From Isoetes taiwanensis (Eukaryota > Streptophyta > Lycopodiopsida > Isoetales > Isoetaceae), in assembly GCA_021234155.1 (NCBI GenBank), contig JAJEKV010000113.1:1118001-1182000 (forward strand): DNA of 64,000 bases, in the 5' to 3' direction. The notes under the pieces were generated by a model, which saw only the letters and a program-made list of their open reading frames with translations, did not search any database and was not told where the DNA came from. This document shows positions 45,265 to 57,005 of this stretch, one piece after another. Both the position numbers and the translations under genes were made by a program. Position 1 is the stretch's first letter, and every line of letters begins with the position of its first letter.

Positions 45265-45505
45265 CCAGAAGACTCGGAGGCTCCAGGGCCACGCCGAGAA
45301 AGAAACAACAGCCGACCAATCGGGAACCATCCGCGGAATGACCATCGCGGGAAAAAACAACCGATTAGTGCTGCCTCGGAGGCTACAGCGCCACGCCGAG
45401 AAAAAACAATAAATATGATCTCGGAGACAACAGCGCCACACCGAGAGAAAACATGAATAATAAATATTGACTCAGAGGCTCCAATGCCACACCGAGTTGA
45501 GGGAA
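45265..45505 (+). repeat. Degenerate hairpin motif, four copies
   Basis: CTCGGAGGCTCCAGGGCCACGCCGAG-like 26-mers recur at about 45,273, 45,375, 45,420 and 45,472, each with CTCGG opposite CCGAG. Spacing is irregular, 45-100 bp. It may be a decayed tandem repeat. Confidence 0.6.
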
Positions 45506-45589
45506 TAAAAGAATGCAATTTAAAGGACATAGAAAAAGAAATAACGAACACGATCAAATGAAAAAACCATCAAGGGAGGGAGGGTAAGG

Positions 45590-45743
45590 GAAACTGATAG
45601 GATAGAGAAGAAGGAGAAAACTAGCTCAAGAGAACGCCGATGATAGAACAATGAAGAGAGGCTGAATAAATAGGATGAGTGACAAAGGGACGTCCCCATC
45701 CAAGGAATGTCGGTTCTATTGCTGTCGCAATAGAACCGTGGCA
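45590..45743. repeat. 154-bp direct repeat, left copy
   Basis: Matches 51,437-51,590 with one visible mismatch. It contains the perfect inverted repeat CGGTTCTATTGC ... GCAATAGAACCG near its right end. TGATAGG...GTGGCA could be LTR-like (TG...CA), but the flanks show no matching target duplication. Confidence 0.85.
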
Positions 45744-48700
45744 TTCCTAGGATGGGTCCTATGATAGGCATATACTGGCCGATAGAAGAGGAACAAACTC
45801 AAAAAACTACTCAGCATGGAAACTGAAAGGAAGAGAAGCTAAAGAGAAACATAGTATAAAGAAAGGGAGAAACGAGTCTACAAGGTCACTGGAAAAGAAT
45901 GCATGGATAAGGCTGACGGCAATCAGAGTAAAACGAAGGAAGAGGAAACTAAGAAACATAGAGCAACTAGGTTGACAGGAGGAGTAAGGAAGGAACAAAT
46001 AAATGGAGGAAACGACAAATAAGATGGCTAGAATACAAGCATCAAAGGAATATATGAGATAACAGAGATAAAAGAGGATAATGAGACAACGAGATAATAG
46101 AGTATAGGAACAAATGAGGTAGAAGGGGCAAACAAGGGGTACCAAAGTACCAGAGGAGATGGCTTATCGAGAACAAAAGAGGAACCAAAGCAACCCGAGT
46201 AAATGGAAAGAAGAGGAAACCAAGAAAATTGAGCAAAAGGGGATAAAAGAGAAAACGGAACAAATGGAGCAATGAAGAAGTAGAATGAGCAAGTAAGCTA
46301 AACTCCGAACAATGGGATGCCTAAAATGAAGGGACACAATGGAACAATGCAGTGGGAGATAGAAAAAGAACTTGAGATGGGGAAAAGAACCTATGGGATA
46401 ACAGCAGACAAAATCACGAACATGACGACCTCAACAAATTAAAGTTCTCAAGAACATACCAGTAACTACTACACTAACACAGACAGTGAAATGAACTAAC
46501 CTACTTGGCAAATAGAAAAGGAGCAAGAAAACAAAAAACCAAAGAAGAAACTGAAGCCATTAAAGGAGCTATAACGTCAACAAAGTTAAACGGAAGACAA
46601 GCCAAAGGAACTTAATGAAGGAAACAATGCAAAATACAACCGAATAGAGAAATGACATCAAATGGAGCTACCAAGATAACGAGCAGCGTATAGCAACTGG
46701 AGCGCAACAACCCACAATAGACCAAGTCAGAAGATAGAATAGACCTAGCAAAGAAGTGGAGTGGAGAAAAGAGCCCAGCAACACCAAAACTAAAATTGAT
46801 TAAACGATAACTGAAATAACCATAATAGAATGAGGAAGGTGCACAAAAACCAAAGGGATGAAATGGAAAAAATGAACATGGCATAGGTTGAATGAGAAAA
46901 AGGACAAAGTGACAACCCATCGGCACATGCCAAAAAAGAAAAGGTATACGCCACGGGAACATCAAAAGAAATGGGATAGAGGAAGTGATAAAGGAAAAAT
47001 AGACTAGATCAGCAGAGTGCACGTGGGTGTTGAACAACCATATCGTTAAAAAATATGCCTACCATGAACATATGTAACATACTATAATGAACGTACAAAT
47101 GCCCATCTCTAGCACCTTGAACATCCCAACTAAGAGAAACAAACTCAACCAATCATACTAAAAGGGGCCAAAAAGATTGCCTGACAAAAGAAAAAATGCC
47201 TAGAAATAAATAAACCTACTAACAAACTGGAAAAAACGAAGATAAAGGCATAAAGTACTTGAGAAACTGGAAATCATGGAAAAAATCGAGCAAACTAGGC
47301 TAAAGAACAAAATGAGAAGCAATGGTGAGTGGATGGGCCAAATTGCAAAAACAAGTTTAAAGGAACTGGAATAAAGGAACTGGAATAAGGATATCAAGCA
47401 ATGAAGCGGAGTAACAAAGAGCAAAAGGACAACTGTGATCAAACGGAGTAAGCATGAGAAAGATTCGGAAAAGACAGCAAGTGCACAAAAGGAGCTAAAG
47501 GGACCAACAACAGGCAAATTGCACCAAGAGATCAACTGTCTATGTGAAGCTGAAGTTAGTGTACTTCGAAAAACAAAAATCATGGAAATAAATGAGCAAA
47601 CGAGGCTAAATAACAAAAGAGACAAAAGAAACAATGGCGAACGAATAGACCAATATAACGAAACCATTTCATCGAGTATGAAATAATGGGAATAATGACA
47701 TCAAGCAACAAAGTGAAGTAACCTAGAGCAACATACAACTGCCATACAAGAACAAAATATAGTAATAGAAACCGACATAGTAATAGAAACATAGTAATGA
47801 AAAACAACATAGTAATCGAGAACATAGTAATGGGAAAACGACATCAAGCAACAAGTTGGAGTAACTTAGAGCAACAGAGAATGCAAAAGATGTCGAGTGA
47901 AACAACTAGAACAAGGGTACAAATGGAGGCAGAGGACCAACCTAAGGCAATTGGCACAAAAGAATCATCGCTTATGTGAAGCAAAGTCCACCTGAAGAAT
48001 ATGACTGAATAAATGACTATGGTGTCCATGTACGAAGGTGTCAAAAGAAGTTATGAAACCTGGCGCAAATATAAGCAAATCCAAAGGGACAACGGTTCAT
48101 CGAAGGTACCGGGGTAAAAAGGAACTCATAAAAAAAAAAACCGAAATGAAATCTATATGACGAACTAGACTAAATCCACAGTTGACATAGAGACGAGCAT
48201 GCTAAGAAAGGAACGACAATAAGGGGTATCAGAAACAAAGAAGCACCACGGGATACAACACCATAAACCATGAAAGATCCCCAAGGCCTGCTTAAGGACT
48301 CTTGAAAAGAACATAAAGATGTAGAATGATTGGGACAACAAAGTCCACGAACAATATAGCGAATATTCCAAACGCGGCACTAGTCTTCAAAGAAACCAAA
48401 TAAGAAACCAATGCTAAGAACGAATCAATGCCCATACATTTCTAGAGAAGAAGAATGCATCAGATGAAAACCATAAAAAATGCCCAAGGCACAATGAAAC
48501 TTTGCAGTATAAGCATTATATACCCAATGCATATGATCAAAATAAGCCTCCTATACTGTGCAAACGTTGAAAGCCAAAGAAGTATACAAATGAAACTCAG
48601 AATCGAGGATATGAAATTATCTACCATGAATATCACCTATCAAATATATGTAGAACATTACATACCAAGACTTCAACGAAAATGAATGCATAGAAATTCA

Positions 48701-49064
48701 AACCCTAGTTAAACCTAATACAACAAGTAATGATGCAAAAGCACTTCCCGAGCGCATTTTTGGTTCACGGTTCCAACTAAATGCACAACTTTGCAAATGT
48801 AGGAGAAGACGAAGGAACAGTCTCCTATAGGATCACGATCCTCCTCAGGGAGATCTATGAAAGATACGTACATAAGTAACATGAAAACGAGCCACCTAGC
48901 CATGGAGCATTATACAATATGGTGAGCTAAATTAATGACAATAAACAATGTTTGACAAACAAAAATTGTGATTCTGGTACACGCCCAATGCAAATTCCGG
49001 CACTGACGAAGCACACGAATGAAATGAGATAACAAGAAATGTACCTAGGTAGCGCTAAAAAATC

Positions 49065-49480
49065 CACAAATTGGTTGGCCGGCTTAGCCAAAATTCACGT
49101 GGCAGGTGAATGATAAAAACAAATTTGTCCCAGTTGTTCTCGAAAGAATCCACAAAAATATTAAAGGGCCAACATTAAGAAACGAAATACGACGCATACC
49201 TAAGTTGCTCTCGAAAATTCCACAAAACACATGGCCAACATTAGGAAACCGGAAATAAAACCATACCTAGTCAGGACTCGCATGGGAGGTGAACGAGAAA
49301 AGCAAATTTGTCCCCAAGTTGTGCTCGAAAGAATCCACCAAAACATCGAAAGGCCAATGTGCTCGAAAGAATCCACGAAAACATTGAATGGCCAACATTA
49401 GAAAGCCAAAAACAAGACATATACCTAGATTGCTCTTGAAAAATTCCACAAATCATAAAAGGGCCACCCTAAAGAAGAAT
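49065..49480 (+). repeat. Degenerate repeats with CTCGAAAGAATCCAC
   Basis: About five partial copies of a unit containing CTCGAAAGAATCCACAAAA and GGCCAACATTA occur, with variable spacing. They lie inside the purine-rich block. Confidence 0.6.
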
Positions 49481-49529
49481 AAATTAGAAGTTTGGATGCC
49501 ACCCTAAAGAAGACAAAATGAGAACTATA

Positions 49530-49605
49530 CCCAAACTGGACTCGAACTCAGGTCTCCACAAGAACAAACAAACGAACTAACCAGCAAGCCAAGGCAATAA
49601 TATTG
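49530..49605 (-). mobile_element. tRNA-like Pol III promoter, SINE candidate
   Basis: On the minus strand TGGCTTGCTGGTTAG resembles an A box (near 49,576-49,592), and GAGTTCGAGTCC resembles a B box (near 49,536-49,547). Their spacing is tRNA-like. There is no full cloverleaf, so a SINE head is more likely than a tRNA gene. Confidence 0.35.
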
Positions 49606-51436
49606 TATTGTTGTTACAAACTGAAATAAGTAGATCATTATACAAACTAGTCTGGAACTGCCATCAAAACCCAACCGGAAGCAAACAGACCCTCGCCGTG
49701 TGCGATCTTGCAAGCGAGCTCAAGAGAAACCCGAACTGATTAGAAAAGATATGGCCATGGACAGAACAAGCATGAAGATATAAATGCATAACCAGCTAAC
49801 CAGGTACTCTGATATAGCTATTCCTTAATGCCTGGCATTCACAAAACTAGCACAATTTGGAATAGAAAAGAGTATCCATGCAATCAATGCAACATGGCAA
49901 ACACGAATCCAACCGTCAAATCCTAAACAACCGGACACTTGACTCGAAAAGAAATCGTGACAGAGGAGCCCGAACAATACAGCCAGATCTAAACCAGGTA
50001 CCGGAAAAAACCCTGCCCAACTAGCATTGGAGTGCCAAGTTTGAAGAGGACACAAGAGATATGGCAAACCGGTTCGCAAGACTGAAGGAGAAAACAACAA
50101 ACAACGATCCAGAACTATACAAAAGCTAATCTGAGGCTAAATTCAAGCTGAGCAAAAACGTCCAAATCATAAGATAACAAATTTATAAAACAAATATGCT
50201 TAACTGATTGGAAATAGATCGGTGGATCTGTGGCAAAGCGATGTAGAAACAAGACTCCAAATCGTGCGGGATCCTTATCCGCCCAGAAAGGAAAGAGGCT
50301 AAAGCGGCAAATAGTAGCTTCCCTGGCATGCCGAAACCATAAAGTTCGCAAAGGCGGTGGCCATCGATTCCATGATAACATCCGAAGATGACAATCTGAT
50401 TTACATCATAAATCATGAAAACACAGAAGAAACTGCCAGCCAAACGTAGAATTCTATAGAAGCGTGGCCTGCTATAACAAGACAGAAGAATGTACATAGT
50501 AGGTTAAGCAAGAAGGCCCAGCTGCAGGCCAGGATCGAGTCAGGAAGGCGGGAGGCTACAACCTCATTCAAGAACCCGGGTTAAAGCAACAGTAAACAAG
50601 GCCAGAAACTAGATGTTCAGAGGCAGGGGATGATGACATATATGCAGCCCAAGAATCCCAGCCTGTGAGGAGAGCTTAAGCTATCACTGTGGGTGAATCG
50701 GATTACCCAAAACACATACAGGACAGAGGACCAGAAAAAAGACCCATACAACGGTTCACAGTTAAAAGGAAAAATCACAGTTGGGCATGAATCGGGACAA
50801 AAGCAAAAACTGGAGAACAGACTTGGGCGCAAAACTGGAACCAGCATATCGGAATAGGGAAAAAGAAATCGAATAAATCCCAAAGAAATAACAGAACAAG
50901 GGAACTCGAAGTGGCAGACGAATCTGGCTGCGGTATATCGGATAGGGAAAACCACAATAAATAGGGATACAGAAGCACCAGATAAAACCAACAACAACCA
51001 GTAAACAGAAAACTAACCGATCTTGATGAATCATGCTAACACTCCTCAATCGGAAGCCCAAAACCAGTCTGAACCTATGGCAACCAAGCCGAGCAAAGGA
51101 TACCTCCGATCGAAGGAAACACAAGCAAAAACCAGCGCAAAGCAACCGAAACAATCAGTAAAAATTCGATTTCATACCTGGAAAGTCGTCGGATGCACGT
51201 TGGTGGAAAACATACAATTCCCTGAATGCAAGTCATCCCTACCACAAAGTGTTTGGAGGTAAATCGCTCCAGAAAAACGCCGGCTTCGGATCTAGGCGGC
51301 TTGAGTTGAAAAAAGACAAAGGTTTGGATGCTTGGCAAAGACAAAGTTTTGGATGCTTGGCAGAGGCGTGCATGCATAAGCTAGGCAGGGATAAGTCTCC
51401 AACACAAAGCTAGAAGAGATATGAATAGAGATGAAT

Positions 51437-51590
51437 GAAACTGATAGGATAGAGAAGAAGGAGAAAACTAGCTCAAGAGAACGCCGATGATAGAACAATG
51501 AAGAGAGGTTGAATAAATAGGATGAGTGACAAAGGGACGTCCCCATCCAAGGAATGTCGGTTCTATTGCTGTCGCAATAGAACCGTGGCA
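51437..51590. repeat. 154-bp direct repeat, right copy
   Basis: Partner of 45,590-45,743. One mismatch (GAGAGGTTGA versus GAGAGGCTGA). Confidence 0.85.
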
Positions 51591-51879
51591 CTCTATTGCG
51601 CACACCTCCTTTAGCTCCAGAGATGGCCCAGGTTTCTTAAGCAATCAAGTTACTCCTCTTTTGTTCCACTTTCTCAAGATATTGATGAGAATTCTACTCC
51701 TGACATGCCAACACCTCCTGTTGTTCACTATCTATATCGTCCTGTTAGCCGTCCACATTACCCATACACTGTGTTCAGCCTTTCCTGAAATGCTTAAACC
51801 TGCCACCATAATCACTTGTCCACCTGTGTTTCACAATGATGCACCAAGCTCCTAGGGTGTTTCTCATGAACCATGCAAC

Positions 51880-52587
51880 AAAAAAAACAAGGCCGTAAAC
51901 CCAAAATTGCTAAAACACTAGCAGGAGATATTGTAAAGGGTAGAGGCACTAACTTGAAGGATCATTAGGTCGTTACACTAATTCATCTTCGCAGACAGAT
52001 GCACGAAGAGTTTCTGACTAAAGCTGGTAGACAGGGTGTTGATATTTGGCACAAACTGTATGTGCAATTGGTGTCCAAGTGTCCTGACTTGGACAAGGAT
52101 ATTGAGTTGTGCAGGAAGAAGTGGCAAGCAGTATATAAAGAGTACAAAGCAGATAAAAATCAAAATAATGTGTCTGGTTCTGAAAGGAGCGAAACGTGCA
52201 AGTGGTATGATCTTATAGATCAGTACATAAACCAACAAGCATGTGTGATATGCTCACGAAAGTGCAACCGATGCTAACACTCCAATGGCAGAGGATCTTA
52301 ATGAGATTGAAGAGATGGATGCGGCTGGTGGGGAAAAAAGAAAGGCACCAAAGGAATCTGATCAAAAACCAAGTTTAGTGGCTGGGAAATCCAAGAGAGT
52401 TAAAAATGCTGCAGCAGAGGTAGCTAAGGCTGTCAATGCCATGACAGAATCTAATAAGAGGGCTCATGAAGAGAGCTTTGAACTGGAGAAGAAGAAGAAG
52501 TGTAGCTACGAGGAGGAAAAAATCACCATGTTGAAGGAATTGTCCCGCAGTCGTACTGGACCTTTCGAAAAGCTGTCGAAGGATTAA
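51880..52587 (+). pseudogene. Harbinger ORF1: Myb/SANT-like DNA-binding protein
   Basis: GRKPKIAKTLAGDIV is followed by a stop. Next comes a Myb/trihelix-like region (LTKAGRQGVDIWHKLY, LCRKKWQAVYKEYK, CKWYDLIDQY) and, in another frame from 52,285, a Lys/Glu-rich coiled-coil segment (KSKRVKNAAAEVAKAVNAMT, FELEKKKKCSYEEEKI). In Harbinger systems this protein brings the transposase to the nucleus and to the DNA ends. A stop and a frameshift near 52,260 break it. Confidence 0.65.
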
Positions 52588-53619
52588 TTTTTGTGTTATG
52601 GAAAGTTGATGTAGAGGACTACTATTTATTCATATTGGAATGACTCGTTCCATGTTAATTTGTTTGTTTGAATCAAGATTCTGTTCAAAATATAATTGGA
52701 GATCAATATATAATTGGGCGTCAGTATCTATGTCATAGTTGTTTCTATGTTGGTTTTTACCTTGCTGAGATTAAAGCACACCTGAAAATCTGTTTCAGAA
52801 CTAGACTGCAGACCTGCAATCTTGGTTCTTGTACTTCCTACTGACCTAAATTTGTTTAATGTCTTGCGCAGACAAGAAATTACATTAGATCGTTAAGGCT
52901 TCAACTTGGTGATTCTCAAATACTGGTTGAGAAGGTAAGTCTCCACTAAAATACCATAGTATTTGCTGCTACTGTCATTTTAGTATGCAGGCACAGATGC
53001 CTTTTAAAGAGAAATGGTTTGCTTGTATTTCCCTTGGAGAGCAGACTTTTCATACAAAGAAATCAGACAAGTCATGATCTTAGCCTTGCTTTTATATGTG
53101 TATTTCTTTTCTTGCCAGTCTTGCATATTTTTCATACGATCTATTGTTGTTAGATTACCCAGGTTTTAAAGTGTTTTGCAACTGTACTTTCAAAGTGTTT
53201 TGCAACTGTACTCACTAACACAGGTCTTGTTTGACACCAATGGCAATTCATCTCAATACTGATATACTATAACTGTGGAGATTCTATTGTGTAAAACAAA
53301 AAAGGTTCAAATTTATTAGGGCACAAGCATCGGGAATTAGTTCGAATGTGCATAGTGATATTTGACTACCTTTCTTGTTTCTGCAGAACAGAGAACCCTA
53401 AATGGAACTTGGTAAGTATTGTTTATGCAATCTCAATATCACACATTATTATAGTGAAGAAATTTGTAGAGGGTTGTGTAGCCTTCTCGATGCCTTCTCG
53501 ATCATTCTCCAGTATATTTAACGATGAGGCATTTCTGAAAAGTTTAGCTCAAATTATGGACTGTATCTATCAATGTCTTGTTTTTCATGATTCAACAAAT
53601 GTTATGCTTTTGTAGACAA

Positions 53620-54190
53620 ACGAGTTTTTGTGAAAATAATCAAACTACTGGAGCATCTCCAGTTAACAAGCTTGCTCCTGACTATACAATAGGAAACGCT
53701 TTCACTCCATTCTTCTACAAATCATTGTTGATTCCAGATGTCTGATATGGGATTACGATGTTGGTTGGGCAGGAAGTATGCACGATTGAGCACTATTTCA
53801 AAGAACATCTGCTTGCACCAAATTTACCTCTGGTCAAATGGGTAATTACTGCATATTAGGTGATGCAGGTTACAATACTAGGAATTGGCTGTTGACACCA
53901 TATATGAATGTAGGCCCAGAATTTACCCAAATACAGAAACATTGGAATTTCATTCAGTCTAAGACCAGAATGTTTGTGGAGAGGACATCGGGTATACTGA
54001 AAGCCCGTTTTCGTATATTATTAAAGAAAATGGAGATGCATTTGAAGCATGTTCCACTAGTTGTTCCAACGTGTCTAGTTCTACATAACTTATGTATTAT
54101 TCACAATGATGCTTTTGATGAATTTTGGATCAGGGAAGCCCAAGAGGAGTTACTAGGGATAATGCTGCCAGAGATGCTTTACAAGAATTA
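53620..54190 (+). pseudogene. Harbinger transposase (DDE_Tnp_4), C-terminal half
   Basis: WDYDVGWAGSMHD is readable near 53,750-53,790 after an in-frame stop. From 53,838 an open frame continues ILGDAGYNTRNWLLTPYM, HWNFIQSKTRMFVERTSGIL and CLVLHNLCIIHND. This matches the block containing the second Asp, the GDAGY motif and the catalytic Glu of the VER(x)G region. The N-terminal half with its helix-turn-helix is missing or unrecognisable. Confidence 0.85.
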
Positions 54191-54558
54191 GGTGTGGCTT
54201 GCAATGGTGTTGCAAATGCTTCAGATCCCGATGTTGAAGAGGAAGTGGCTACAATTATCACTTGGAAGATACTGCAAGAAGGGACGCATTAGCTAGAACT
54301 TTGTATGAAGTAAACAAATGTAATGGAATTGTAAACATGGAGGAGGATTGATTTGAATTTAACATTGTGTTGTCTTTATGTAAAGTATTGCTACATTGAA
54401 TTATAATTTTAAAGGAGATGTCCCATGTCAATGGAAAATGTAAACTTTTAAGACATGTCTTATATTATTGGGACGTGTCTTATTTGTTAGAATGGAAAAA
54501 TGATAAAAATGAGACGTGTCTTATTTATAATGTGGCATTATAAAATGGTATCATATAA

Positions 54559-55507
54559 TTATTGTGTAAGAGCTCAGATCCACAAAATAATCTGCTTTTG
54601 ATTTCAATGATTTTAAGATTATTCCATGACCACAGACACAGAGGCCATGTGGAACAACAACAAACAATAGGACTATACTGCTTAAACCAATAAACTCAGA
54701 AGATGCATTACCTATGATATCTTTGCTTGCCTCACTGTTTAAAACCATGAACTGGAGGAAGAAATGGTTGCAAAGAACTTCACTGGGACATACCTTGACA
54801 AATAGAAAATGCAAATATGATAACCTCCCTAGCTGGATCAATAACCTAGCAAGAAAGATAAAAGCCTTTTTCTAATCGCATTTTTTCGAAGCATCTCCAT
54901 TCCAGTCAACACCTAACTCGCAATCCGATCAAAAAAAAAAAAACTCTTCACGCCACTAAGTAACTCTTATATGGATTGAACCGAGAGCAATTCAGAATTA
55001 TTACACGGACCTCAAAATATAGGTGCAAGAGTGAAAACCGGAGAACGAAGATGCTACCTGTTGAAATCGAGCAGTAACGCGCGTGACCCAAAATCTGTTG
55101 AACGCCATGGATGCATAACGCCTAGCATAAGTTTAATGGATGTGAAGGCGGATGCGGTCGGAGCTCGATTACGGCAAGGGTACGAAGTCAATCATGGCAA
55201 AAACGCTTGTAAGGATAAGGCATCCAAGTAAGGATAAGGAAACACGAAAACTGGGCATCGACTCCAAGATCCAGATTGCAAAATAATAGAGCAATCCATT
55301 GCCTGATTCAACAAATCCGGCATGCACGCCACGATCCACCGAAACGAAAAAACATTTCGAAATCATACAAAAAGAAAACGTCCCAATTTTTGGAAAGTCG
55401 GGAATATTTGACGGCTCCTAAAAACATTAAAAATCATAGGAAATCGGCTTAAAAAAAAACTAAAAAACTTTTCTATCAAACCGGAAAAACCAAATTTAAA
55501 AGATAGA
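54559..55507 (-). repeat. Duplicated 5' end of the BDP1-like gene, copy 2
   Basis: Homologous to 17,052-17,999. The presumed first exon here has a shifted frame (ACAGATTTTGG against ACAGGATTTTGG, ACGCGCG against ACGCCG). No downstream BDP1 exons follow, so it is a truncated copy. It directly follows the Harbinger remnant. Three GACRTGTCTTAT words lie just upstream (54,452-54,525). Confidence 0.75.
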
Positions 55508-56482
55508 TATGACATGCCCTTTTTCCACACTAGTCGCAAAATATGACTGTCATATATCATATACGACACCATTTGCGACTCCAGAGCTAAAAATAAAACA
55601 CACAAATTTAAACTTACTTTTCCACTGCAAGGTAGTCGTATAACACCACTAAAATACTAGTGGAAAACCATGAAAAAATAAGACACGGCTATCCTACTTA
55701 TGTAAAGCAATTTTTGTTCTCATCTAATTTCTTCCTTAAGAATTATGAGCATATGACACGTTGCATTTATGGCATTTATGGCGGGCATCAAGACGCATTT
55801 CTGGAAGTCAGTGTCATTTAATACAGAGCATTAAATGAGAGGAAGAAGAACCTTCTTACCGGGTGGCACTCTGAGACACTCTGAGAGGGACTGATAGTAG
55901 CCCTCCTTGAAAACTAAGGGTGCATTACTGAGTGAAAAACCATCAAATCCGGTGCTGATTCTAGCCTTATAGACACAAAAATGGTTGATAATTCAAGCAA
56001 ACAATGAGTGAAGACAATGCCCCTGTTTTTCCAGTCAGAACTACCCTTTTTTGAACCCCAAAGCTGCCGGAAATGATCATACGAAGGTGGACGATGACGT
56101 ATCTGATAAGTTTTGAACAGGCCTTCTTGGCTGCAATCGGAGACCTGTGGCTTCCGAACCTGTAGTGGATACATCGAGTGATGAAGTTTCGGCAGGGATT
56201 GGGCAGGGATTGAAGTCTGAGGTGAGGTTGAAAAAAATTTGGGGTTTTTGGAAAAGATTGCTTGATTTTGCATTTGGGCTTTGCAGGACAGATGGAGATT
56301 TTGTCTATCATGTTTAAAGAGCTGTCGATTTGCTGTCAAGAAACCATGGAAACCATATTTGCTCTATAAAAGCATCTTAGAACGAAAATATAACATTGAA
56401 CAGAAGATCTGGAAGGCCAAAGGCCTGCATGCAAGAAAAATTAGCACAGGACGACAAAAAGGAGCAAGGGGGCAAGTAAATG
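55508..56482. other. Non-coding stretch, no gene seen
   Basis: No conserved domain. Minus frames at 55,914-56,339 lack recognisable motifs. A purine-rich tract (GGAGCAAGGGGGCAAG) lies at about 56,460-56,477, right before the candidate LTR. Confidence 0.4.
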
Positions 56483-56815
56483 TGTTGGAGTGGTCACCAC
56501 TCACCACACTCGTCACCACTCACCACTCACCATACTCACCACTATTGAGGTGGTATAGGAGATCATATACTGTATATGGAGGGATGTACGCACATGCACG
56601 CATGCAGGATATTTGCACATATGCATTGTGGACGGAGGATCATCGCTGTATTGTCTGAGCAAAGAGAGAAGAACAGAGAGACGGTGTATGCAGAGAGAGT
56701 ATTTTGCTTGATCTAGCTATGGAGATGATGGTGTGCATTGCATAGATTTGGTAAATTGAAGCTTGGAGTATTGGTTTGTCATCCTTCTTGCAAGGTTAGA
56801 GTTCAGGCTCTAACA
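56483..56815 (+). repeat. Candidate gypsy 5' LTR
   Basis: TGTTGGAGTGG to CTCTAACA (TG...CA), followed two bases later by TTGGCAACTACGG, which could be a primer site. It contains CACCACTCACC repeats at 56,497-56,545 and a TATA-like TATATGG near 56,573. The partner LTR is outside the window or lost, so the boundary is inferred. Confidence 0.45.
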
Positions 56816-57005
56816 ATTTGGCAACTACGGTGCTCGACAGACCATTGATCGGCAAGAATTTCCATTGAGAAAGGAGTTGTTACCATTGGTATTGGTGATC
56901 GTCGGTAAAGAATGACACCATTGAAAAAGGAGCAATTTCTTGTGTGAAGGGGATTTTGCCATAAGTGATTTGCGGGGCAAAATTTGACAAGGGGAGCATT
57001 GTTTT

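Larger units (their letters stand above)
45744..51436. other. Purine-rich non-coding block
   Basis: The plus strand is strikingly A/G-rich for nearly 6 kb, so minus-strand frames are rich in Phe, Ser, Leu and Tyr and look artefactual. No retroelement domain is visible. Local repeats are present: ACATAGTAAT words at 47,755-47,835, a GACATCAAGCAACAA-type segment at 47,698 and 47,840, and CTCGAAAGAATCCAC / GGCCAACATTA segments at 49,065-49,480. It could be the interior of a large non-autonomous element bounded by the 154-bp repeats. Confidence 0.5.
51600..54300 (+). mobile_element. PIF/Harbinger transposon remnant
   Basis: It carries both proteins of a Harbinger element: a Myb/trihelix-like ORF1 at about 51,600-52,587 and a DDE transposase C-terminal half at about 53,620-54,190. 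Both are damaged. Terminal inverted repeats and the 3-bp duplication were not identified. 52,600-53,620 holds no recognised coding sequence. Confidence 0.75.

Noticed and set aside
45807-51603. Many minus-strand frames rich in Phe, Ser, Leu and Tyr, suggesting membrane proteins
   Set aside because: Explained by the purine-rich composition of the plus strand; no conserved motif, no consistent frame and no splice logic.
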